Assembly: GCA_016873335.1 (NCBI GenBank)
Contig: VGXN01000010.1
Coordinates: 1 to 42,142 of the forward strand
Source of the DNA: Phycisphaerae bacterium
Lineage (GTDB): Bacteria > Planctomycetota > Phycisphaerae > Phycisphaerales > SM1A02
Reading direction: 5' to 3'
Length of the DNA stretch: 42,142 nt
Shown piece by piece: positions 31,342-38,577 of the stretch. The translations under genes were made by a program, and so were the position numbers. The notes under the pieces were generated by a model. The model did no database searches. It saw nothing but the letters and a program-made list of their open reading frames with translations, and was not told the DNA's origin. The first letter of the stretch is position 1. Each line of letters begins with the position of its first letter.

Positions 31342-32139
31342 TCAGCGAGGCGGATGCGCCGCAGGACCGCCCTGCGGCTTCGGCGCGTAGAGGCGCGTCA
31401 GCGAGGCCTGCGCTTCGGGCCCCGCGATGACTCGTGCCGACAGTTCCGCCGCCTCAGCCGCGATCTTCTCATCGAGCGATCCGTCGAGTTCATTCAGCAT
31501 TCGCTTGGTGCACGCGAGCGCATTCGCGCCGCCCGTCGCGAGCCGAGCGGCAAGGGTCGCAACCTCGGCATCGAGATCGGCGGCGGGAACGCAGCGCGTC
31601 ACGAGTCCGCGCGCGGCAGCTTCTTCGCCGCCCATCGTTCCACCCGCGAGCAGCATGGCGCGCGCAGGTCCCGCACCGATGCGCCGCACAAGCCACGGCG
31701 CAACGACGGCAGGGCAGACACCGAGGTCGACCTCCGGGTAACCGAGCTTCGCTTCGGGGTGCGTGATCGCGAAATCGCAGACCACCGCGAGTCCGCAGCC
31801 GCCGCCGATCGCGGCGCCTTGCACACGCGCGATGGTCGGCACGGGAAGTTGCCGAAGCGCCAGAAGCGCAGATGAAAGTCCGCGCAGCATGTCGCCCATG
31901 CGAACAGCATCATGCAGAACGCCCTTGAGATCCATGCCTGCGCAGAAGCACTTGCCTTCACCCGCGAGCACGATCGATCGGATGGCGCTCCGCTTGCTGT
32001 TGCACTCTGCAGCGGCAGCATCGATGCACCGTCGCAGCGCAGCGATGGTGTCGCAGTCGAGCGCATTCCGTGCTTCGGCTCGGCGCAGCAGAATCGTTGC
32101 GCAGCCATCTGCAATCGTGAGGGAAGCGCGCTCGGTCAT
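31342..32139 (-). CDS. Methylglutaconyl-CoA hydratase-like crotonase
   Basis: A 265-residue crotonase. FCAGMDLKGVL and GAAIGGGCGLAVVCDFAI contribute the oxyanion hole. YPEVDLGVCPAVVAPWLVRRIG is the region that in methylglutaconyl-CoA hydratases reads EVRLGLIPAxISPYV. The first hydratase Glu (GGGxE) is Gly here, as in the methylglutaconyl-CoA hydratase and LiuC branch, while the second Glu (PEV) is kept. That subfamily acts in the leucine degradation pathway after methylcrotonyl-CoA carboxylase, whose genes are not in the window. The ATG at 32137-32139 is chosen because the longer frame upstream is the complement of the neighbouring crotonase gene. A good clue that this run degrades leucine. 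Confidence 0.82.
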   Translation of the reverse strand: MTERASLTIADGCATILLRRAEARNALDCDTIAALRRCIDAAAAECNSKRSAIRSIVLAGEGKCFCAGMDLKGVLHDAVRMGDMLRGLSSALLALRQLPVPTIARVQGAAIGGGCGLAVVCDFAITHPEAKLGYPEVDLGVCPAVVAPWLVRRIGAGPARAMLLAGGTMGGEEAAARGLVTRCVPAADLDAEVATLAARLATGGANALACTKRMLNELDGSLDEKIAAEAAELSARVIAGPEAQASLTRLYAPKPQGGPAAHPPR

Positions 32140-32197
32140 GGTGCGTTCAAGGGTAGTGGAGCGCTTCGGCCTCGCGGACGCCGCGAAGCGCAGCGGA

Positions 32198-32995
32198 TCA
32201 CGCACGCGAACGCCGCTGCTGCCAGAACGACTCCAGCATGCTGCGCGACTCGGCGGTGCGACACACATCGATCGTGGCTTGAACTGCGCGGGTTGCGGCC
32301 GCGCCGAGAAATCCCGCCGCGTCCGTGCCGTCCACTTGGTTGAGCCACGCCTTCGTGGTGCGCAGGGCGTGCGGACCCTTCGCACAGAGCGACTCTGCCA
32401 AGGCGGCAACAGCAGCGTGGAGCGTGCGTTCATCCGCATGCACCGACTGCACCATGCCAAGCGATTCCGCCTGCCGCGCAGTAATGATCTCACCCGAGAG
32501 CGCGATGCGACGAGCGGCGCCGAGACCTGCCGTGGCAAGCAGAACGGGAACATTCACCGCGGGCGACACACCGATGCGGTGAACGGGGTAGCCAAAGGTC
32601 GCATCCGCCGAGGCGTGCACGATGTCGCAGGACATCACGAGCGCGCATCCGCCCGCGAGTGCGGCTCCCTGCACCCGTGCGACGACGACCGCTGGAAGCG
32701 CACGGATCCGCGCCGTGAGCCGCCCGAGCCGATCCACGAAGGTCGGCAGGAGTGCAGCGTCTTGCACACACGCTTCGAGATCGAAGCCGGCACAGAATGC
32801 GCTGCCAGTTGCGCCAAGAACGATGACCGAGGGAGGGTCGCTGACTTCAGGCGCAGTCGCCAAATCCAGTGCCCGCTCCAGCTGATCGAAGAGCGCCGTG
32901 CCGAGTGCGTTTCGGCGGCGGGGATCGTTCAACGTGATGGTCAGCAGCCGACCTGCCCGTTGCGAGATGATCAGTGGTTGCTCGTTGGTCGTCAT
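32198..32995 (-). CDS. Crotonase-family protein with both catalytic Glu positions replaced
   Basis: A 265-residue crotonase-fold protein. FCAGFDLEACVQD and GAALAGGCALVMSCDIVHA give the CoA-binding and oxyanion framework. At the first acid position the sequence is GGCAL in place of GGxEL. At the second it is FGYPVHRIGVSP where hydratases have PEV, so both usual acids are absent. It could be a ligase-type, isomerase-type or inactive family member. The start at ATG 32993-32995 is preferred; another ATG at 33016 is in frame but neither has a visible ribosome site. It is the first gene of the minus-strand catabolic run, divergent from the histidine phosphatase gene with 57 bases between. Confidence 0.83.
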   Translation of the reverse strand: MTTNEQPLIISQRAGRLLTITLNDPRRRNALGTALFDQLERALDLATAPEVSDPPSVIVLGATGSAFCAGFDLEACVQDAALLPTFVDRLGRLTARIRALPAVVVARVQGAALAGGCALVMSCDIVHASADATFGYPVHRIGVSPAVNVPVLLATAGLGAARRIALSGEIITARQAESLGMVQSVHADERTLHAAVAALAESLCAKGPHALRTTKAWLNQVDGTDAAGFLGAAATRAVQATIDVCRTAESRSMLESFWQQRRSRA

Positions 32996-33052
32996 GCGAT
33001 CGGAGGCGGGAGGCATCCGATGACGGCGCAGGGTAATGTTCGCAGTGAACCA

Positions 33053-33646
33053 ATGTCCTCACGAGCGAAGCAAATTTGGTTGGTCCGACATGCCGAGACC
33101 GAGTGGAGTGCCAACGGGCGCCATACCGGGCGGAGTGACATTCCACTGACACCGTCGGGCATTGCGCGGGCGAAGGGTCTTGCGCCCGCGTTGGCTGCGG
33201 AGCGCTTTGACTTGGTGTTGTCGAGCCCGCGCAGCCGCGCACTCGAGACGGCTCGCAACGCGGGGTTCCGCAGCACGGTCGAGGTGGAGGAGGCGCTCGC
33301 GGAGTGGGATTACGGTGACTACGAGGGGCTGACTTCAGTGGAGATCGCGGCGCGCAGTCCGGGGTGGGATCTCTGGTGCGCAGGCTGCCCAGGCGGCGAG
33401 GAGATCGATGCGGTCGCCGCTCGTGCCCAACGCGTGATCAAGCGCTGCCTTGCATCACCCGGGAACGCACTGCTGTTCTCTCATGGGCACTTCACGCGAA
33501 TGCTCGCCGCGGTGTGGCTGGAGTTGACGCCGACACGCGGGCGCAGTTTCGGATTGAAGGCGGGGTCGATCAGCGTGCTCGGATTCGAGCATGAAAACCG
33601 TGTGATATGGCAGTGGGACCGTGTCGACGCGTTCGAGGGGCATTGA
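33053..33646 (+). CDS. Histidine phosphatase family protein (phosphoglycerate mutase-like)
   Basis: A 197-residue protein. The phosphorylated-His motif is WLVRHAETEWS, followed by GRHTGRSDIPLTPSG. LVLSSPRSRALETA contributes the second Arg, VEEALAEWDYGDYEGLTSVEI the acidic residue, and LLFSHGHFTRML the second His. All active-site elements are present. The family includes phosphoglycerate mutases, alpha-ribazole and sugar phosphatases; the substrate is not predictable. The ATG at 33053 puts the start 9 residues before the RHAE motif; a longer start at 33020 is possible. It heads the plus-strand run and is only 2 bases from mgtE, so co-transcribed. Confidence 0.9.
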   Translation: MSSRAKQIWLVRHAETEWSANGRHTGRSDIPLTPSGIARAKGLAPALAAERFDLVLSSPRSRALETARNAGFRSTVEVEEALAEWDYGDYEGLTSVEIAARSPGWDLWCAGCPGGEEIDAVAARAQRVIKRCLASPGNALLFSHGHFTRMLAAVWLELTPTRGRSFGLKAGSISVLGFEHENRVIWQWDRVDAFEGH

Positions 33647-33648
33647 CC

Positions 33649-35064
33649 ATGTCACCCGAAGAGAAACACGGCGACGACGGCATCGTCGACCCGACCATGG
33701 AGAGCGCGGAGGATGTGCGGGTCGATGACCTGATCGAATCGGATGCGCCAGTCGAGCAGATCGCCGAGGCTGTTGAGGCGCAAGAGGCCGCGGACGCTGC
33801 AGACACGCTGGAGACCCTGCCGAAGGATGAGGCATCCGATGTCGTCAGCGAGATGGATGTGGATGCGGCAGCCGACGCGCTGAGTCACATGGTCACGCCG
33901 CTTGCAGTCAGCGTTCTCGAGGACCTGATCGACGATGACCCCACCTATGCAGGGCGTGTGCTCGCGGAGATGGCGCCCGATGATGCGACGGACCTTTTGC
34001 AGGCGATGCCCAAGGCGGACCGCGACCGTTTGCTGTCTCTGATGGGACGCGATACCGCATCACGCATTCGTGAGTTGATGGTCTATCCGAAGGAGACTGC
34101 CGGCGGCATGATGACGACGCAGTACCTCTCGGTGCGCGAGCAGGAAACCGTCAGCGAGGCGATCGAGCACATCCGCCGCGGGGAGCCCGTCGAAAGCGCA
34201 CAGCAGGCATTCGTGACGGATCGAAAGGGTCGGCTCCTGGGCACGATTGGTTTGCAGCGGCTGTTGGTCTCGCGCAGTCAAGAGCGAATCGGCGAGATCT
34301 GCGAGCGCCGCGTGGATGCGGTGCTGCCCGACATGGACCGTGAAGTGGTCGCGCGCGAGTTCGAACGGTACGACTATCTGGAACTGCCGGTGGTGGACTC
34401 GTCACAGCGCCTGCTCGGCATCGTGACGGTGGACGACGTGATCGACATCATCCGTGCCGAGGGGACGGAGGACGCGCAGCGCATGGTGGGTGCGGGCAGG
34501 GAGGAGGGCGTCTACTCCACGGTGCGCCAGAAACTCCGTGGGCGCTTTCCGTGGATGCTCGTGAATCTGTTCACGAGTGCGCTCGCCGCGATCGTCGTGT
34601 TTCAGTTCGAGGGAGTGATCGCCGAGATTGCGCTGCTCGCGGTCCTCATGCCGATCATCGCCAATCAGTCGGGCAACGCCGGTCAGCAGTCGCTCGCCGT
34701 CACACTGCGCGGCATTGTGCTCGATGAGATTTCGAGCACGCGTGCGTTCACGCATGTGAGGCGTGAACTGACTGCGGGTCTGCTCAATGGCGTGTTCTGC
34801 GGACTGCTCGTGGGTGGTGCGGTCGCCGCGATCCGACTGGCAACGGGGTCTTCGTGGCATCTGGGCGCGGTGATTGCGGCAAGCATGAGTGTGACGCTCA
34901 TGATCGGCTGTGCGACAGGAAGCGCGATGCCGATCATCGTCCGGCGACTCGGATTCGACCCAGCCACCGCATCGACCATCTTCCTGACGATGGTCACCGA
35001 CAGCGTGAGTTTCCTCGTGTTTCTCGGTCTTGCGAGCCTCTTCAGCGCATGGATCATGCCGTGA
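33649..35064 (+). CDS. mgtE: Mg2+ channel/transporter MgtE
   Basis: A 471-residue protein with full MgtE architecture. It has an acidic N-terminal MgtE_N domain (about 20-140, with EMAPDDATDLLQAMPKADR) and then two CBS domains (MVYPKETAGGMMTTQYLSV at about 143, and IVTVDDVIDIIRAEG near 270). Five membrane helices form the pore from about 310. The selectivity region AVLMPIIANQSGNAGQQSLAVTLRG and the later GCATGSAMPIIVRRLGFDPA...VTDSVSF with a conserved Asp are present. In this family the cytosolic N and CBS domains gate the channel by binding Mg2+. The start ATG follows the phosphatase stop by 2 bases; the 3' end overlaps tspO by 16 bases. No leader riboswitch is possible within that spacing. 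Confidence 0.95.
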   Translation: MSPEEKHGDDGIVDPTMESAEDVRVDDLIESDAPVEQIAEAVEAQEAADAADTLETLPKDEASDVVSEMDVDAAADALSHMVTPLAVSVLEDLIDDDPTYAGRVLAEMAPDDATDLLQAMPKADRDRLLSLMGRDTASRIRELMVYPKETAGGMMTTQYLSVREQETVSEAIEHIRRGEPVESAQQAFVTDRKGRLLGTIGLQRLLVSRSQERIGEICERRVDAVLPDMDREVVAREFERYDYLELPVVDSSQRLLGIVTVDDVIDIIRAEGTEDAQRMVGAGREEGVYSTVRQKLRGRFPWMLVNLFTSALAAIVVFQFEGVIAEIALLAVLMPIIANQSGNAGQQSLAVTLRGIVLDEISSTRAFTHVRRELTAGLLNGVFCGLLVGGAVAAIRLATGSSWHLGAVIAASMSVTLMIGCATGSAMPIIVRRLGFDPATASTIFLTMVTDSVSFLVFLGLASLFSAWIMP

Positions 35065-35471
35065 CGCCCGGCGCGTGGTTCGACACGCTGGTGAAGCCCT
35101 CGTGGAATCCGCCCTCGTGGGTCTTCGGACCAGTCTGGACGATCCTCTACATCATGATCGCCATTGCTGCGGTTCGACTGCTGCAGGATGCGGGATGGAC
35201 ACGCGGACGGTGGGCGATCATCCTGTTCGCGCTTCAGTTGGCGCTCAACCTTCTTTGGCCATGGATCTTCTTCTCACGGCAGGCCATCGGGTGGGCATTC
35301 GTGGACATTGTGCTGTTGTGGGCAGTCCTGGGCGTCACCATCGTGCTCTGCTGGCGCGTGTCGTTTGGAAGCGCACTGCTGCTGTTGCCTTACTTCGCGT
35401 GGGTGTCGTTCGCATCAGTTCTGAACGGCACCTTTTGGTGGTTGAACCGAGGGGGCTCGGCGGGAACATAA
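35049..35471 (+). CDS. tspO: TspO/MBR family tryptophan-rich membrane protein
   Basis: A 140-residue five-helix membrane protein. WFDTLVKPSWNPPSWVFGPVWTILYIMIAIAA is the family opening (KPxWxPPxWxFGPVWTxLY). ALNLLWPWIFFSRQAIGWAFVDI (canonically NxxWSxxFF) and LLPYFAWVSFASVLNGTFWWLN (canonically YLxWxxFAxxLNxxxWxLN) complete the signature. TspO-family proteins bind porphyrins and other hydrophobic ligands. Here the gene begins within the end of mgtE, overlapping by 16 bases in another frame, so it is translationally coupled. A link with Mg2+ and tetrapyrrole metabolism can be imagined but is inference. Confidence 0.93.
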   Translation: MDHAVTPGAWFDTLVKPSWNPPSWVFGPVWTILYIMIAIAAVRLLQDAGWTRGRWAIILFALQLALNLLWPWIFFSRQAIGWAFVDIVLLWAVLGVTIVLCWRVSFGSALLLLPYFAWVSFASVLNGTFWWLNRGGSAGT

Positions 35472-35493
35472 TCTCCAACTCCAGAGCGCCTCG

Positions 35494-36048
35494 ATGTCCG
35501 GACCATCCGAGCAACCACCGCTTCCAACGAACGCTGCCACCGTGCAGGGCGCGGCACATTCGCGCATCCACCTCGCACTTGATGGGCGGCAACTTGGATC
35601 GTTCGACATTGCCCAAGTGAACGCCAAACTGCGCACAGGTGAACTGCCCGCGCTTGGCACCTTGGCTTGGTATCCAGGGCAGCGAGAATGGATGGCGCTC
35701 GACCGCATCCCTGGAGTGCATGTGCCTCTGACGCCGCCGCAGTTCGGTGAGCCTTCGATGCAGAGCAGTGTGCCGATCGCCACGGGCGATGCGACAGGGG
35801 GAATCATTCCATACAAGAATCCTCCGGCGCTGATCGGCTACTACGTTGGCATCGCGAGTTTGATTCCCGTTGTGGGATTGGTGGCGGGTCCAATCGCAGT
35901 CGTGCTTGGCATCATGGGTCTGATTCGGCGTGCGAAACAGCCGGCGATTCGCGGTGCAGCGCACGCTTGGGTCGCGATGATTGTCGGCGGCGGATCGTTC
36001 ATCGTGCAACTCACCTTCACCATTTTGTGGCTTGTAGCTGTTCGGTAG
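35494..36048 (+). CDS. GYF_2 and DUF4190-like membrane protein
   Basis: A 184-residue protein. Residues about 24-75 make a GYF_2 domain: IHLALDGRQLGSFDIAQVNAKL, ending with LAWYPGQREWMALDRIPGV. A Pro/Ser linker follows, then two transmembrane segments. The first (IGYYVGIASLIPVVGLVAGPIAVVLGIMGLIRRAKQ) and the AWVAMIVGGGSFIVQLTFTILWLV helix, with a short GAAHA loop, are typical of DUF4190. Many Planctomycetes fuse a GYF_2 module to such a membrane unit. GYF domains bind proline-rich peptides; the very next gene encodes a protein with a long Ala-Gln-Pro tract, which could be a ligand. Only 10 bases separate it from that gene. Confidence 0.8.
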   Translation: MSGPSEQPPLPTNAATVQGAAHSRIHLALDGRQLGSFDIAQVNAKLRTGELPALGTLAWYPGQREWMALDRIPGVHVPLTPPQFGEPSMQSSVPIATGDATGGIIPYKNPPALIGYYVGIASLIPVVGLVAGPIAVVLGIMGLIRRAKQPAIRGAAHAWVAMIVGGGSFIVQLTFTILWLVAVR

Positions 36049-36058
36049 CCTGCCCCGC

Positions 36059-36874
36059 ATGCGTGTGGCGCACCACTTCGTGACGCGAGAATCCGCGCGG
36101 GCGATCGCGATTCTGACGCTGCTGTGCATCGGAGCTGCTGCTGCCCGACCGCAGGGGAGCACTGCACCCGCGCAGCCCGCATCTGCGCAGCCAGCGCCAG
36201 CACAGCCAGCGCCAGCACAGCCAGCGCTAGCACAGCCGGCGCCCGCGCAGCCGGCGCCCGCGGCGAAGTCAGGCGCGACCATTCGCGGCACATTGCCGAT
36301 CGTTCCACGCAAGCGACCGCAGGTGAAGGAGTATGGCGCACAGCCAGCGATCAAAGTGGAAGCACCCGATGCATCGATGAGCGTCGTGTGGATCGGATCG
36401 GGCTTCGCGCCGATCGATGGCAGCAGCGTGCCTGTGCAGTCGATCACGCAGTCTGGCTATCAGTTCCGACCTGAGGTCACGGTGATCCAGTCTGGCACGC
36501 GGGTTGCGTTCCCCAACAGCGATGAGAACTATCACAGCGTGTTCAGCCTCTCGGAGAACCAGCAGTTCGATGTTGGGCGCTATGTGAAGGGGGAAGAGCC
36601 CGAGCCGAAGGCATTCGTGACACCAGGCGTGGTGGATCTGTTCTGCGACGTGCACGACCACATGCGTGGACACATCATTGTGACGGATACGCCGTGGTTC
36701 GCACGCAGCGATTCGGCAGGCAAGTTCGAGATTGCGGGGATCGCACCGGGCAAGCACGCGGTGCGCATCTGGGTTGGTCCGCGGCGCAAACTGATCGAGA
36801 AGGAAGTGGAAGTGCAGGAGGGGCAGGTCCTCGAAGTGGACTGGTCGTCCACCGACGGATCGCCGAGCAAGTGA
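36059..36874 (+). CDS. Secreted cupredoxin-like protein with AQPAP repeat linker
   Basis: A 271-residue protein. Residues about 13-29 (ARAIAILTLLCIGAAAA) form a signal peptide. After it comes a Pro/Ala/Gln-rich tract of six near-identical AQPAP units (about 37-66). The C-terminal domain resembles plastocyanin/methylamine-utilisation proteins. VAFPNSDENYHSVFSLS holds the first His, and VDLFCDVHDHMRGHIIV supplies Cys, His and Met, the four typical type 1 copper ligands (H...C..H..M). A carboxypeptidase regulatory-like strand region (SDSAGKFEIAGIAPGKHAVRIWV) then follows. The copper site looks intact, so a periplasmic electron-transfer or copper-binding role is likely. The last base pairs overlap the start of the cyclase gene (GTGA). 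Confidence 0.82.
   Translation: MRVAHHFVTRESARAIAILTLLCIGAAAARPQGSTAPAQPASAQPAPAQPAPAQPALAQPAPAQPAPAAKSGATIRGTLPIVPRKRPQVKEYGAQPAIKVEAPDASMSVVWIGSGFAPIDGSSVPVQSITQSGYQFRPEVTVIQSGTRVAFPNSDENYHSVFSLSENQQFDVGRYVKGEEPEPKAFVTPGVVDLFCDVHDHMRGHIIVTDTPWFARSDSAGKFEIAGIAPGKHAVRIWVGPRRKLIEKEVEVQEGQVLEVDWSSTDGSPSK
36171..36261 (+). repeat. 15-bp tandem repeat encoding AQPAP
   Basis: Six copies of a unit close to GCGCAGCCAGCGCCA, with synonymous and one non-synonymous change (AQPAL). It lies inside the cupredoxin-like gene and gives a flexible Pro-rich linker after the signal peptide. Near-identical adjacent copies (GCCAGCACAGCCA) suggest recent slippage, so length is probably polymorphic between strains. 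Confidence 0.75.
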
Positions 36875-38577
36875 CTTTCGCTGCAAAGCTCTCCCTCGCG
36901 ATCACGCTCGTGGTCGTGGTCGCGCTGAGTGTGGCGGCAGCCGTGGGCGGACCTGCCGCACGTGCGTCGTATGTGATGGCGCTTGAGAACACGCTCGCGG
37001 CGCAGGTGGACGGCGCGATGTCCGCGCAGCGACTGCGCGTGGATGCCGTACGGGACGAGGTGGAACGCCTCGCGCGCTCGCCCCGCGTTGTTGCCGCGAT
37101 GAGTTCCACGGATGGTTCGGTGGTCGCGAAGACAGCCGAGGATGAACTCCGTTTCGCTCTGCAAACTGGCGGCGGTGGATCCACATTCGTGTTTCTTGAT
37201 CTTGATGGTGGTGTCGTCGCGCTTCGGCGGGGTGCCGAAGATGCGACCCGACCGATCGCGGCCGCACTCGGTCCGCTCGTTCGTGGGCGCGATGCGACGG
37301 CGCTGCTCTATCTCGCGGTGGACGGTCGTGTCACCGAAGCGGTGGTTGCGCCTGTGGTGGACATCGGTGTCGACGAACAGCTTGGGTTTCTTGCGCTGTG
37401 CGTTCCATTTGTTGCGCCCAAGCCGCTTGAGTTGCCGGACAGGTCAGTACTCCGCGTCGGGCTCCGAGTTGGGGATCAGGTGTTCGGCGGTGAGATGCCC
37501 GATGCCATGCGCAGCGCGGCAGCAGCCGCGTTCAACTCCGGAGGCATCGCTGGTGGCAGCACGGACATCGCGTTTGTCGTGGCGGGCGAGCCGATGATCG
37601 CGTACGCACAGACCATCGCCGAACGGCCGCTCGCGCAGTATGTCGCGGTGGCAAGCCTCGCAGGCACGACACGCGCAGTGCAGTCGCTGATGGTTCGCCT
37701 GCTGCTTGCGGGTGCCGTTGCACTCGGTGCAGGTCTCGCTATCGCCGCGTGGATTGCGCGGAGCCTCTCGCGACCTGTTGCAGACATGAGCAGTGCAGCG
37801 CGTGCGATTGAAAAGGGTGACTACACGGTGCGCGTTCCCGTGCGCGATCGCGGTGAACTCGGGCAGCTCGCGACTCGATTCAATGAGATGGGCGCCGGGC
37901 TTGCGCTGCGCGATCAGTACCGCCGTGTGCTTGATGTGGTCACCGATCCGGAGGTCGCCGAGGAATTGCTTGCTGGAAAGCTCGACCTCGGCGGCAGCAG
38001 CAAGGAGGTGGGCGTGCTCTTCTGCGACATTCGTGGCTTCACACCGCTCACGGAGCACATGGATCCACCGCAAGTCATCACGATGCTGAATGAGCACATG
38101 ACGCTGCTCACAAAGGTCGCCTATGACCACGGAGGTGTGGTGGACAAGTTTGTGGGCGACCTCATCATGGTCACATTCGGTGCGCCCAAGAGTGCGGCAG
38201 ACGATGCACGACGTCTTGCACGCTGCGCACTCGCGATGGTGCACGCGCGCGCGAAGGCGAACGAGGGCTCCACACGACCGATTCGCATCGGGATCGGCTG
38301 TGCGTTCGGCACGGTTGTGGCAGGCTGCATGGGCAGCACGCAGCGGCTCGATTACACGGTGCTTGGTGCGCGCGTCAATCTGGCCGCACGCCTCTGTTCC
38401 AAGGCACCGGCCATGTCCGTTTACATTGATGCGGGCGTGATGGACCGAATCGAGTCAGCATCGGTGCAGGAACTGCCGCCACTTGATGCGAAGGGGTTCT
38501 CGGAGCCCATTCGCGCGTTCGAACTGATGGCGATCGGCGATCTGCAGGCACGACCAGCAGCGAAGGACAACACATGA
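36871..38577 (+). CDS. Membrane-bound class III adenylate/guanylate cyclase with HAMP domain
   Basis: A 568-residue receptor-type cyclase starting at GTG 36871. A transmembrane segment at about 6-28 precedes a periplasmic sensor of about 240 residues, and a second membrane segment runs at about 275-297. A HAMP domain (RSLSRPVADMSSAARAIEKGDYTVRV...FNEM) links to the cyclase catalytic domain. Metal-binding Asp386 (FCDIRGFT) and Asp430 (FVGDLIMV) are present, with base-recognition Lys426 and Thr496 (DYTVLG). The transition-state pair is Asn503 and Arg507 (RVNLAARL). All catalytic residues are therefore kept, and the Lys/Thr pair favours ATP. It would convert periplasmic signals to cAMP. Its start overlaps the cupredoxin stop, and its stop overlaps the barrel gene (ATGA). 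Three genes are thus translated as one unit. Confidence 0.93.
   Translation: MTFAAKLSLAITLVVVVALSVAAAVGGPAARASYVMALENTLAAQVDGAMSAQRLRVDAVRDEVERLARSPRVVAAMSSTDGSVVAKTAEDELRFALQTGGGGSTFVFLDLDGGVVALRRGAEDATRPIAAALGPLVRGRDATALLYLAVDGRVTEAVVAPVVDIGVDEQLGFLALCVPFVAPKPLELPDRSVLRVGLRVGDQVFGGEMPDAMRSAAAAAFNSGGIAGGSTDIAFVVAGEPMIAYAQTIAERPLAQYVAVASLAGTTRAVQSLMVRLLLAGAVALGAGLAIAAWIARSLSRPVADMSSAARAIEKGDYTVRVPVRDRGELGQLATRFNEMGAGLALRDQYRRVLDVVTDPEVAEELLAGKLDLGGSSKEVGVLFCDIRGFTPLTEHMDPPQVITMLNEHMTLLTKVAYDHGGVVDKFVGDLIMVTFGAPKSAADDARRLARCALAMVHARAKANEGSTRPIRIGIGCAFGTVVAGCMGSTQRLDYTVLGARVNLAARLCSKAPAMSVYIDAGVMDRIESASVQELPPLDAKGFSEPIRAFELMAIGDLQARPAAKDNT

Noticed and set aside
36871-38577. Assigning guanylate cyclase activity
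   Set aside because: The base-recognition pair is Lys/Thr, the pattern common in bacterial adenylate cyclases; there is no Glu/Cys-type pair.
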